Assembly: GCA_024529925.1 (NCBI GenBank)
Contig: JAFEUB010000814.1
Location: forward strand, 1,421,501-1,485,500
Origin: Ophthalmolycus amberensis
Lineage: Eukaryota; Chordata; Actinopteri; Perciformes; Zoarcidae
DNA length: 64,000 bases
Direction of reading: 5' to 3'
A program made the translations under genes and the position numbers. The notes below the pieces were generated by a model that searched no databases, was not told the origin of the DNA, and worked only from the letters and a program-made list of their open reading frames with translations. Each line of letters opens with the position of its first letter. Position 1 is the first letter of the stretch. Shown here one piece after another: positions 47,909 to 60,900 of the stretch.

Positions 47909-48116
47909 GCACAGCAATCACAATGTGAACATCTTTTATAGTACCATTTACATTAAGTGGCCTCAGCAAGTGTACTCCTGTTTAAGAGGCCAGTTGATAT
48001 TTACACAGAACACAAAGTCCAAACAGGCCATCTAATAAACCCAAGAGCCAACGTTTCAGCAGTGCTTTTGGGGATCGTCAGCACAACAGTAACCACGTGC
48101 TGACTCAACAAGTCAC

Positions 48117-51100
48117 CTACTTGTCCCCTGACACCAAAGCAGTGTCTTCTGCATCCCAATCTTCCTCCGGCTCACAACTGTGGGAGCACCGTCTGCCCTC
48201 TGCGAACCCGCTGTCCTCCAAATCATCACAATCCTCTTCTTCAGTTATTATATTCATAGATAAGAAGCAGAGCAGGAAACAAAGTCAGCTGATGATGATT
48301 TCATAAGTGCAATGGGCTAACTTGTAGAGAGGGAAATGGGGTAAGAATGGGGACATCTGCTGGGCAACCTGTGGTGTTGCATTTATATTGGTCCCCTTTT
48401 AAACACAGTCTGCAGCTCTGCTTGTGGCAGGTTGACGCGCACATTCCATATTCAGAACTAGCGTGACATGTCGGATGACGGCCTCGCTTGTGATTTTTTT
48501 TCCATCGATACGTCTCGTAGCGACGCCTCTGCTTTGAAAAGTCAACACTGTGTCAAGTAGTCCGCTTTAAGTGGAACATCGCCGCTAAGAGATCCGTCGG
48601 TCCCCTTCTCATTAGAAATGTTTACGCACAAATAACATGACTGATGTAGAAGTGATGGAATGTTAACAGTACCTTGTTCCTGGTCATTTAGGAGCACAGC
48701 AGAGCCGTCCTGGCTCAGTTTAACGTCGGGGTGATCCGTCAGGAGCCGTCTGAGGTTACCGAGGCTTCCACTCAGGGCACTGATTTTGGGGCAGCGGGAC
48801 CACAGCACAGACAGAGGTACAGACACACACCTGCCAGCACACACACACACACACACAAGATGACATCATGACATGAAACCCGTGAGATGCCAAACCTTTG
48901 GAAATAATTGATTTGTTCAAAATAAAAAGCTCAGTAATGAGACCGGTGAGAGTTGCTTTTTAGTAGCAGCTCAAGAAAATAGAAATGTGTGCAAATGTAG
49001 GAATACAGCAGTTTGGAAGAGAACAGCTCACTGTCTACTGTGGTGTGTTGATCACATGATAAAGTGTAATGAGTACAGATGCCACACAAACATGGCCCGT
49101 CTTCGTGATCTGCACGCCACAAACTGCCTTTTAACACGTTGCGGCAACACTCTTCCTCCTCATCTTCCTCAAGGAAACAAACCTGCGCAATCTGCCAGAC
49201 TCCTGTTGTCCTTGGCCATCTGTCCAAAACAGCTCTCCATCCTCAACGTCCTGATGCTCCACCAGATTCTTCATCGCTGCTGCTGTGAGGTATGTTTTAA
49301 AAAAAACAGGAAACATACTGTATGCGTTTAATTTGCCAGGAACATTTAACCTATAAAAAAACCTGGCAGTATATAAAATACAATGCCATCGTGGAGAAAC
49401 CTTTAATTTACACACAAATGGCATTTAGCTGGCTCCATTGCTTCCAATAAGCGCATCCTCCTCCAGCAAATATACACCCTGGTTCTTATGAACTGTTCAC
49501 CTGTCTGCTTCTCTTCCATCTCCAGGTGTTGCTCTGACGCTCTGTGGCATTCCTCCCCTTCCCCCTCAGCCAGTGTATCGGCGTCATCCCCTTGGCCGGT
49601 CTCCTCCTCCACCCATCTCCTCCTCAGCTGTTCTGCCCAGTACAACACCTCCGTCACCAGGACCCTCCGCAAGATGTTGTTGTCATGCAGGCTGGGGTAG
49701 TTCTTACTATACAGCTAATACAGAAACAGGTGAAACACAAATACAAAAACTATTTCTAGTTGTAGAAATATCTGGCTTTAAAAACTTACTTTTATAAACT
49801 CCAGACTCTGACAAGCCAGTTTACTCATCTATAGTTAAAAGTAGTTTTTGACTTTGTGTTAATTGCAGGTTTCTATTTTTAAGAGGGCAGTGGGCGTGGC
49901 TTACAGTCGGCTCCATATGCAGACGACAAAGACTCCCCATGTTGCAGTTGCTGGTGGTCACCAGCAGAGGCCGACAAAGAACCTTTTAAAACTCACTGGT
50001 TCTGGGGCTGATGGATTAGTGTTACCGCCCCACGTCCAGAAAAGCGTCACTTTTTTCTACAAATCTTTATTGTCACATCGAATACTGAATGAATTAGGTT
50101 AATTAACGAATACAAACTAAAACACTGCATGCAATTATTAAATCTGTTTCCATCTTCACTCTCAATCTCTCAGAATAATCTGAATTTGTAGGAGCGGATC
50201 TGTCCACTTGTTTATCAATAAATGGTTTTGAAAAGTTATGACCTATACTGTGTTTTGCAAAAATGAGTTTGAAAGAGTACAAAACCTGTTTGTATTGGAA
50301 AAAGACTGTATTTGCTAAGTCATTTTATGAAAATATTGTTTTGATTTAAAATGTGTATTTAGGATCATTGATATAACTTTTTGTATCAAGTTAGAGTAAA
50401 TATATTATGCTATAAACGTGTGGACTTAGCTAATGTTTAGATCACCATGGATGCTGACAGAATATAAGGAAACTATAAACAACCTCAGACACCTGAAAAC
50501 ATTCGGTGAATAAAGCAGGGAACCAAAAATCCCCACATTCATATTCTCTGAAGACTCAGAAGTCACTGGTCTATGAACAAGGTCTCTCACCAGTGTGTAT
50601 GAAAGCGCATCGTCAGCATCATCACAAAACACGTTGCAGACCTCTCTTCCCCCGAGCCGGTGAAACACACCGATCTGGGAGCAGAAGCCGACTCTCTCCT
50701 GCTGGCCCGGAGGTGCCCGTCCAACGCCGGTGAACTCCACCTCGTAACCGTGATCCACGCACACCTTCAGAGCCCTGAGGAGGGACGCAACGTCAGCAAA
50801 GTTCAGTTCAAATCTTCACAAGTGCCGATGTATTTTAGGGTGGATTTATCCATTAACATTCTCTGTCATATGCATAGTCAGCGAGCATACCAGGACTTGA
50901 ACTCGGCTCTGGTCCACTCAAACTTGTGGTCGCTGTGCCTAAAACCTGCCAGTCGAGGGAACAGGGGGTTGAACTCGTAGTTTGGGGTGCTGACGATAAC
51001 TGCCGCTGGAGTCATGTAACCGAAGACCACCTCAGAGAAGCGCTCCACGTCAGCAAGAGTGAGGTGCTCTATGCTGCAGAAAGCCAGGGGAGCGTGGTGA

Positions 51101-53118
51101 GCATGAACGGCACAGAGGGACAGAAAGATGAAAAACCAAACCTGATAGAGAGAACCTGCCCTGATAAACAAAAGAAAGAGGCAATAATCAGCCTCTTACA
51201 GCTCTATACTGGTCGCCAGGTCAAACCCTCTGAGGCGGGCGTCCCTTTGTGTGACTGAGCCCTGGTACATCTCAACGAGCAGCTGATCAATACGAGGTTG
51301 CAGGTAGTCCATTGGCATCGGAGCTAATCCATGCCTGAAGGAACATACAAGCACAGTGCACACAGTCAACAGACAATAAATTCACATTATAAAGCTACAA
51401 CCAGCGGAAATATTTGCAATTGTTACCCGATCAAACAACTGGCACGATATATTGATCACCAACATAGTTGCTGATTATGTTTCTGTTGATGAACTCGGTT
51501 GATTGTTTCGACTCTGCATTCACCTGCCATCAAACTCTCTGTGATCTCAACCATGAGCCCAGCCCTGTATGAAGAAGTATTCACTCACGCCTTTGATTGT
51601 TATAAACATACGTACATCTTCTTTTTCACTTTGGCACCGTCGATGTCCACTCCGGCCAGCAGTTCGATTTCACAGTGAAACTTCAGTTGTTTGAGAAGGC
51701 TGCACTCGCTGCAGCCCAAGTCCACCACCTGAGGAGAAGAGAGAAGTACCGTAACGATGTACGCTGAGTCGAATCCTATGTTAAGCTCACTACACATGGG
51801 TCAAAAATATATAATTAAATTCAGGTATATTGTGTATATAGTATATAATTAAATTAAATGTATCAGACTCATTGTCACCGATATTCGATTCAGCTATTTG
51901 AGTCGATATCAGCCTGACATTGGTATCGGTGCATCCTTATTCTGAACTTTACGGTAAATGATTTGAAAAGGCCCACAGCTGATCTCTGAGGACAAATACT
52001 TCTTGTTGTTGAGAGCTGACGTGTACGACCTGATTGATTCACAAGTAGCCAGTTTACAACCTAATTTTAAAGCAATAAAAAGCTAAATCATCGTCAGAAT
52101 GGAGCATTTTTGTCAATGGAAGTTCCATTGACAAACATTCCTTGATCAAGGAGTGAGGATGTTGTACGTCAGGAGTAACAGCCGATCATCACTGAATCTG
52201 TGCCACAGAGACATGGGAACGCATACTGGAGCTGCGTCGAACCAGCAGATATTGCTGAAAATGCAATAAATTTGTACTGCAGATGTGATTAGCAATAATT
52301 TATATCGGTATCGGCCCTGAAATAAACATGTGAACTCCAATGCTCTGTAGTCAAAGATGTCGTGAACTCAAATTTATCAAATTGTCAGAAATGATGGAGC
52401 AATGTGTTTTTACAGAAAAGAAGGCCTTTCAAAGTACATAATGAAATACTTACTTTGACTATTCACCATATCTACATCAAAATGCTTGATTTTGAGACTG
52501 TATGTAGTCAGAGCGTAATCAAAGAATAAAGTAATTTCCATCACAACTTAGTAGGATTTCTTTGATAAGGGACACAGGTAATATGCTTTTTAAATCCTGT
52601 GAATATTATCCAACTGATCTTATTTCCATATATGTATTTTGTATTATACTACTTTAACACTTTACTTTGAAAACCGGAAATACGTTAGTTGTCACACAGT
52701 GTCTTTGCGCTTACTTCGCCAATCCGTCGCATGGCCTCCATTCATTTACCGTAAACGTCAGAATCAAAACACGGCTACTGTGGTTCAGTTAGTGAACAAA
52801 CGTTGACTTCCAAGTTTAAGAGATAAACCTGTTTCCAATTAACAAGGATAGTTTGGTTGTTACTTTACAATGTTAAACATTTAATGCAAAAACCTGATTT
52901 AGGTTTTGCGACTGAAGCTAAAGTTAGCTAGTTAGCTCTATGACGTTATTGGTTCGGTAAATAAGTTAGCTAGAGTTACGTTTGCTTTAAGCTGAAGTGT
53001 AAAGTATGTGTCCTCATTGAGACAGTAACGTTACCTTTTTGGGTTTATTCTTCTTGACAAAATCGATGACGAATTGATGTCTCTGTCTGTGCAGCGCTGG
53101 ACTGAACGTTATATCCAT
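48117..53118 (-). CDS. henmt1: Small RNA 2'-O-methyltransferase (HEN1 homologue)
   Basis: Nine coding exons, 53118-53035, 51728-51616, 51334-51200, 51073-50891, 50774-50591, 49714-49501, 49282-49183, 48830-48673 and 48238-48117, join in frame to 430 residues. The enzyme methylates the 3'-terminal ribose of piRNAs in germ cells, protecting them from tailing and decay. The SAM-binding motif VVDLGCSECS is at 29-38 and GVDID follows. The HEN1 metal-binding set is complete: ELIEH (residues 110-114, formed across the exon 3/4 join) and the later His in SDHKFEWTR (about 160). VSTPNYEFNPLFP and VEFTGVGRAPPG are also conserved. The C-terminal third is divergent and the last exon is very acidic (EEDCDDLED), ending SGDK. 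The start ATG (MDITFSPALHRQRHQF) matches the family. Exon 7 has a CAGCAG tandem acceptor. No frame breaks were found. Confidence 0.95.
48839..48857. repeat. (CA)n microsatellite
   Basis: A CA run directly upstream, in gene direction, of henmt1 exon 8; on minus it lies in the acceptor region. Confidence 0.85.
52109..52135. repeat. Perfect 13-base inverted repeat
   Basis: TTTGTCAATGGAA, one centre base, then TTCCATTGACAAA. It lies in henmt1 intron 1. Confidence 0.9.
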
Positions 53119-54384
53119 GTTGACGATATTCAGCTCAGGTTAACCGTTACGTCAGTAGCCCCACCGGACACACCAGAGGGCGCTGTTATGAGTGTGCACG
53201 CGGGACTTTTTTTTAATTTTAATGATAATCTTTTTTTTTTAGGGCTGTCTGCAAAATACAGATAGATTTGTGCATTTAAAACCATTTTCTTTAAGTCAAA
53301 AACTCTGATTTATTTTCTTGAGTAATCTATTAAAATAAAAAACAAAGCCCATCATAATCTCCTAAAACCCAAGCTGATCATTCGAGGCCCTGTGAAGGGA
53401 CGGGTCTTCTAACGCATTGTTTTGATGTCACAGCCCACAACCTCACTGTTGTCTCATTAGCGTTGCTAAACACTATCATATTCACAATGACCATATTAAC
53501 ACTGATGTTTATATCACCACGTTAACCATGTTCACTATCTCAGTGACGTTCTAAGCACAAAGCTCTAGAGCTGATAGGATGAGTCACTTCATTATTGACC
53601 ATCGGTGCTGGGATTATCTGTAATTATTTAACCATAATGTCATGGTGAACATTTGTCTTTGTGCTGTTTGATGATAAACTGGAGAGCTTTTTTTCTCTAA
53701 TTGTGACCTTCTGCGCTATTTGTCTCATTACTGCGATCAAGAATGTGTTTAGTTCTCATAAACTACATTTAATGCAGTTGACTTTCTTCTGACCTTTTTT
53801 GCGCCTCTTTACTTTTATCATAGTTCTCTACATGGTAGTGTTTGAGGTGGCGGGGCCTCTTTGTCTCTGTCCATACTACATTCCTTCTCCAGCAGCACAG
53901 GACACCACAGGTGGTGTTTCACCCGTTCAACTTTGGCTCTTCTTTAGTTTTAATCCTCCGATATATACTTTTTTCTGTCTAATCTTGACGGTGAAGTCAA
54001 TTTGAACACAGTGCAATGTTGTGACGTACAGATATATTTCCTTCACTGCAAAAATAAACATTTAGTAAGTAAAGCACGATGTTTTTGCAGCTACCTTTGC
54101 CAGTGGAGTTTTAACACCCTTAGTTTTCCTTAAGGTATCCTGTCAGAGTGTTTAACATTATAGTTCTTTAAAACTTAACAGTCTCCCATAGAATTGAGGT
54201 TCAGGTGAAGCCTTGACATTGCAAAGAAAGAATAGAAAAAACAAACAAACTACATTATGAGGTATGAATCGATTAAATGGCCAAACGGAGTGAATACCAA
54301 CATTAAAGTAACAAAACTTAAAAGGAAAGCTTTCAACACCAATGTTCATACAGAGGGATGTTTTAATGTTTCACAGATTTGTTT
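53119..54384. other. henmt1 upstream region and intergenic spacer
   Basis: The henmt1 promoter side is here, including a CTCF-like motif about 50 bases from the start codon. From 53220 to 54380 the sequence is AT-rich. No gene is supported, including no trace of prpf38b. Confidence 0.55.
53168..53186 (+). promoter_or_regulatory. CTCF-like motif at the henmt1 5' end
   Basis: ACACACCAGAGGGCGCTGT contains CACCAGAGGGCGCTG, a strong match to the CTCF core, about 50 bases upstream of the henmt1 ATG. Confidence 0.5.
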
Positions 54385-54390
54385 TTTATT
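54385..54390 (-). terminator. fndc7: Candidate polyadenylation signal, fndc7-like gene
   Basis: TTTATT on plus is AATAAA on minus, about 525 bases after the stop codon of the fndc7-like gene. Confidence 0.45.
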
Positions 54391-54915
54391 CTCTCATTTC
54401 TGCGATTGTTAAAAAAGATCTGTCAAAGTGTTCACAAAATGAGAAGTCACATAGTACATCATTAGACAATATACATATGCATGGTTTCAAAATGATTGCT
54501 TGAAAATATATCAGCTTATGTTTACACTACGATCATCCAGAGAGTTTAATAACCTTGAAAATAAAACCATTTTTGATGAATAGAATTTCAGCAATACTTT
54601 GTTAGACAGCATTAATGTCATAAAGCTGCTATGATACCAGCCATAATTATTGAAATGTATATATGTACGCTATTGCTAACAAAGATTCATAAGCATTCAA
54701 ATCTAAGAGGTTCTCCTCAGGTTCGATCATAATTTATCTGTGACATGCAAGAAGTACCCCAAACAGAAGAACGTTGTGGCTTTGTAGTTGTAATTACTTT
54801 CTTTTTACACGTTTCCTTCTAAAGTTCTTAGAGATTGAACAGTTAACAATCGTGTTACGGATGCTACAGAGAGAAGAACTCAAACATATGGTGGTGTTTC
54901 TGCTGAGTCCAGTGT

Positions 54916-57900
54916 CTATTTAAGTGCATCTGTGGTGCTTCGTGAGGAGGCACCAGTGGTTCTACACACTGGCTTGGTGTAGTTGCTTTGGTCGATGGCG
55001 TTTTTGGCTGCAATCCTGATGCAGTAGGTGGTCCACGGCTCGAGGTCAGTCTCGATGTAAATATTACCTTCCACGGTTCTCCTTCTCGGTGGCCGATTGG
55101 TCTGCTGCTTCTCCACAATTTCGACTGTGTACTCGGTCGCATTCTTTACCGTCATCCACTCCACATACAAGGTAACTCCACTCACTGTTACATTCAGCAC
55201 TTTTGGGAGTTCAAGATCTGAGAGAGATGGGTGAGAAATTAACACAATGTACAGGCCTATGATGATTTCAGATTCATTACTATGCATCTCTAGGTGATGT
55301 AATAACACGACACTTACTGTTATCTAAATGGACATTTCTTCTTCTGCGAGCTACTGGACCTGAGGAAGGTGACAAATAATGGTGACAAATGTCAGAAACT
55401 GGATTTTAAAGTGGCAATAAAGAGGGAATAGTGATTGCGCTGTCGATGTTTTCACCGTGCGTCTGACCTGTAATATCTCGGGTAGGGATGCTTTCTCCCA
55501 CCGCATTGCTGGCTGTCACTTCGGTGGTGTTCGGATCAAAGTTGGTCAGCTGGCAGGAGAGTCCGGTGGTGTTGCAAAGCTCGACACGGGCAGCCCCCGA
55601 CACACTGTAGACGGTGTACCATGTGGCAAGCACCGATGCATCCCAGGACAGCACAGCAGACGCTCTGTCACCAGTGTATCTCACATTCTGGGGAGCACAG
55701 GGGACTGGGAAAGAAAACAGTGAGAATGCAGTCAACAGAAGGACTGGGGGATGTTGTATTTAAAACATGCATCATCATTTTTAGGTTGGACAATTAATCA
55801 AAATTTTATTAAAATCGCAATATGGCCATATATATATAATATTTGTTACAGGCAAAATGTGTGTCAAAATAGTGTTTTATCCTAAATATTGTCACACCAT
55901 AATCATTTTAATGTTTCACTACAGAAATAAGAATAATGTTGTAAAAATGGTCATTCCCTCTAATATTGCTAGTCACATAGCTCTATTCTTAAGTCCCCCT
56001 ATTTCACATTTATAAACCTTAAATACATGGTTTACAACACATGTACAACACATGTAGTTGAAAGCAGAATAAGGACACATACGTATTTATTGATTTCCAG
56101 TATTTGTCAACAATTATAACATCCTATGAAGACATTTTATACTCTTACAACTGTTTTTTTTACCATATTGTCGTTTATTTTCTGTTTATACACCAGCCTC
56201 CACTTAACGTATAAATGTTTCCTCTTACTTTTAGTGCAATCTAGATTGTTTTGGTGTGAGTTGCCTAGTTGTAGAGATAAAATCACTCCTCACATTCTGT
56301 ATACAGTCCGGGTGCAGTGTGAGTGCAGTGTGAACCTACCTGAGACTCCAGTGAAGGCACTGGATGGCTCGCTGGCCCCGCCTGAGTTTCTGGAGCGTAC
56401 GGTGAAGTTATACGGCGTGCTGCAAGGTATTGGGAACTCAAAGTATGCCCTTGGCAACCAGTAAGAAGAGACCTGCATCAGGGTCTGTGGGTTGTTTTGG
56501 ATTGGACCGGTTACCTCCATAAGGTACTCATCAGAACAATTGACATTGTCCCATGACGTCATGGCCCAGTGAGCTTTGCCTATTCTTTGCATTCGGACAT
56601 TCAGCGCAGTCGGAGCGCATGGGGCTGAGGAGGAAAGGGATTAGAGATTAAATTAGTATTTTACCAATGGAATTGTAAAAGTTAGTCCTTTGAAAACACA
56701 TTTTAAAGAATAAAAAAAAACTTCCTCTCTGGACTTTTTGGTAGGATATACTGATTTTTACAATATTTTTACCACTTGGCTAACTGTACTACATTGCAAG
56801 TATTAAAGCAAATGGGAAAAACTTAACATCAGTTTTTTGATTGGTTGTTAATTATTGTATGTTACCTGAGAAAAACTAAATATGTTTAATATCTACGTAC
56901 TATATTTAACAAACAAAGTAAATATAAATATAATTCTTGCAAATACATAGGACTAGAGGTAACACTTTTTCTGCGTATTTTATTCTCGATGTAAAAATGA
57001 ATTTGTGCTCAATTAACTAATTGGAGTATTGTTAATTATGGTGAACTGCAGTAGTTATATCTTTTAGTTCAAATAATTACCTGCTCCCGCCCGCAGAGGT
57101 GCAGTAAACGAGCTGTTGCAGACGCCGTTTGAGGCTTCAACAGAGAAATTGTAAACGTCACCACATCCCAGGCCGTCGATTGTGCAGAAGGCGACCGTGC
57201 TGTCGCAGTAGAGCGCGTCTCCATCCATAGGTTGGGCACAGCCAAAATACTCCACGGCACCCTCACTGGCACCCCAAGACAGGACGGCAGAGTTGGTCTC
57301 ACAATCGATATCCACAGCGAGACCAGAGGGCTGACAGGGCGCTGCGACGACAGAGAGAAGATAACTTGAGAGATTCAAGCAGGAGGCAAATAATAAGGGA
57401 ATGTAGAAACCAAATTTAGAAAGTAGCAGCTAGATTGTGCATATTAGAAGAATCGGAAAAGCTACTTTTTCAACACCAGAAATTGATTTTTATGAAACTA
57501 TAGCATGAAAAATATTGCAGTATCATAATAGAAGATGTCTTTGCACCGAGAGCTCACAGCTCCAATACACTAGCTTCCTATTCTGGTCTGAAAATATGAC
57601 TTTATTTAGGGCTGCAAGTAACAATTTGTATATCTTTTTGATTATTTATATCTTCTATACATACCTGTTCTGAAGGATGAAGTTCTGGGCTTGCTGGTGC
57701 AGTTGTCTCCACTGGCGGTGATGCTTAAGTTATACGTCTGTCCGCAGTGCAGATCAGCCAGGGTGCAGTTGTTCACTGAGGTGTTGCAGCCCGCTGCATG
57801 TCCATCCCGCCCTGTGGCTGTCAGTAGGTAGGATGTAGCCACAGGGGAGTGTCCCCACGTCACTGCGGCGCCATTCTCCTCACAGGATGCTGCCACTGTC

Positions 57901-60900
57901 ACATTGTCTGGGACACAGGGCGCTAGAGAGAACAACATAACCTTGAATAGGTTTGTTTGTTTGTATATTTAGGCCCCCATTAGCAGCTGCAATTCCTCCT
58001 GGGGTTTACACAAGCATTTGTTTCACAGTCTACAGATCTCACAATAACACAAAATCCGCGACAATAGAAAAACATACATAATATACAGTATAACCTCACA
58101 TACAACATAAAACACAAACTGCAATCCTGAAAGTTTAATACTTCTACAAGATATATGCGTTTTATTATGAAATTTCATAAAAGGAAAACTAGCAATGAAT
58201 ACATGAATCTGTTCCAGTGAACGGGACTATACTGGTGCGCTGAAAACTACCTGTTGTGATCTTCTTTGGTGCGCTTCTGAGGCTGCTGCACTTATCAGAA
58301 GAGGTTGATACTATGATGCTGTAACGCATGCCACAGCTGATATCCGGGAGCACACACGAGTGGGCGGAGCCGTTACAGGAAACGAAGGTATGGTCGTGGC
58401 CCTCAGCGGTCACCACGTAGAGCGGTGTGTTCTCCGTCATCTCCCATTCAACCAGGATGGTGTCGCTGTCGCATTGTGTCACTACAGTAATGGCTGTTAG
58501 AGCGCAAGGACCTACAGAGCAGGACAGGAAGAAAGCAACAGCTTCAGAAAACACTACTAGTATGAAATTAAAAAGCTAGTATATTTAGGAAAACACAAGC
58601 ATTTTATGCTTCTCATTTCTTGTTCTACTTAATCTTTCAGAGAACCCGTCTTGTCAAACGACTTCATTGGTGCTTTGTAGAATCAAACCCTTCAGATAAG
58701 ACACTATGGCATTCCTTTGAATACCCATGATTCTGAGGAGGGAGCGTCAGAAGTTCTCAAATTAAACTGTACGCAGTTTTTTAACTATAGCTCAAAATAG
58801 AAGCAGAGTAAATCCTGTTTTGCTGATGAATAACCTAGTTGTAACTCTGTGCCCAACCTAAGGATCAGGACCCCTCCAAATGGATCACAAGATGAATTTA
58901 AGGGGTCACAATTGATGATTATCTGGGATGGAAAAGAAGAAAAAAAACATTGTTTTGCTACAACAATTAATGAAATAAAATGTAGTTATTACTCAGAGCT
59001 TTGCTTCTTACATCAAATGGTTTCACCAGTAGCAATCAAATGGAAAGAAAACTCACTGTTTGATGAACAAGTGTTCATTTTAAGGAGTCACAAGCCGAAA
59101 ATGTTTGGAACCACTGACTCATAGATGTCGGCGTAACAGCACTTTTGTGCCAGACAAGAACGTCATAGCGTTTCATTTAGTGTTTGGTAACGCATTGCGT
59201 GGTAGAATGCTTACTAGATCATTTTCCTAGTAACGTTTCAGCACTTCACTTCAAAACTGGTGCACTGAGAGTAGAGATTCTTGTTAAATACCTGTCTCAA
59301 GCTCAAAGGTGGTGTGATTACTGCGGCAGTGGTTGTTGACAGCAGTGACATAGAAGGTGTAAAGGGTCCCGCATTTCAGATCTGGGATAGTATAGGGAGC
59401 GGAGGCGGCTGTGCCGCTGATGTTGTGACCTCTGACCTCTTGGGCCATCACATAGTAGCTGAGGGCTCCTTCTGAGACGTCCCAGTTCACCCAGGCATCG
59501 TTTGACACGCAGTCCAGATTGCCCCGAGCATTCCTGGGCACACATGGAGCTGTGGAGGGAATTCAGAAATTGATATCTTAATTTTGTCCTCTGTTTGACG
59601 ACGTTCTCCAGAAGCACAGGGATGGTAGGAGTTACATTATGTCGGGCACGCATGGCAACAGATAAACTCACAAACACACTACATTAAAAACTGCTGTTGA
59701 AGCACTCGTTGCCTGCAGTTGATGCGAGCGTTAAATTTGTAGCAGCTATTTCTTTTCTTTACCGACAGGTGACACAGGTTGTTACGTTTAGAACTGGACG
59801 GATCCTTGCGGGGGGATCTGGAACCTGCGTAAATGAAGCATTTGAACAAATGGACATTGAAGTATTGAAGTATACCTGTGGACGTCTCTACCACAGCGCT
59901 GGGCATACTCTCACAGCCATCTCTCACAGCCAGCGCAGTAAAGTTGTAGTGCTGTCCACACGGTAGATCGCTGATGGTGCATGCACTGCCGCTGGAGTTA
60001 CAGTACAGTCTCGCCCTGGTGTTGCTTACTGCCGCCACATGGAAGTACTGGGCATCTGGGTTGGGGGACCAGGACACGGTCCATGGCGCCGTCATCACAC
60101 TGTGCAGCAACAGCCACATCCTGGGGTGCACAGGGGGCTGAGGGGGGACAGACGAAGCAAAGAGGGCCGGTTGATGTAATATTGTTCAACTACTATTATA
60201 AGTTGAGGCGGAAAGTACTTTTGGACCCGGCAACTCCCCCCACCACCATAATAATAAATAGTACTATCATAATACCCCCCCTATGTTTACAGTACCTGTC
60301 CGCACGTATGCTGTGTCACTCTCCACACTGGAACAGGACTCGTCCTGGCCGAACACGCTCACATTGTAGGTCTTTCCACACTGCAGGTTGCTCAGATCAC
60401 AGTGGGTCATGGTGTTGTTACATTCAGTCGTGTGGCTTCCATCTGCTGTAACACCCACCGCACGGTAGGAGAGCGCTCCGCTCGCTCGCTCCCATGTCAC
60501 GGAGACAGAGTTTGAGTGGCACCTGAGGGAAGCCTTGACGTTGGTTGGACTGCAAGGCACTAGGAGAGGGAAAGAGGACGGCCGAGCATTGAGACAATAT
60601 AGTTCCTGTGGCTGAGATCAGAAAGTTCACATATCGGCAAGTAGGAATGTCTCCATCAGTTTTGGCGATATTGAGCTATATCCGATGCTTCATTTGTTTG
60701 TCAGCTGTCACACAGGTGTTTTTACTCAACAAACACTGGAGAGCACTTAAAGAAAGAGAGACATTCCCTCGGGACGGCGACAAGGCCAAAAAGATTACAG
60801 AGAGGGTTTGTTATTTTATACTTTGATATTGTGTTTTTTTAAAACAGCTTGGATGCAGGCGATTTTTTTTTAATGCAATACAGAGCAATTCATATAAATT

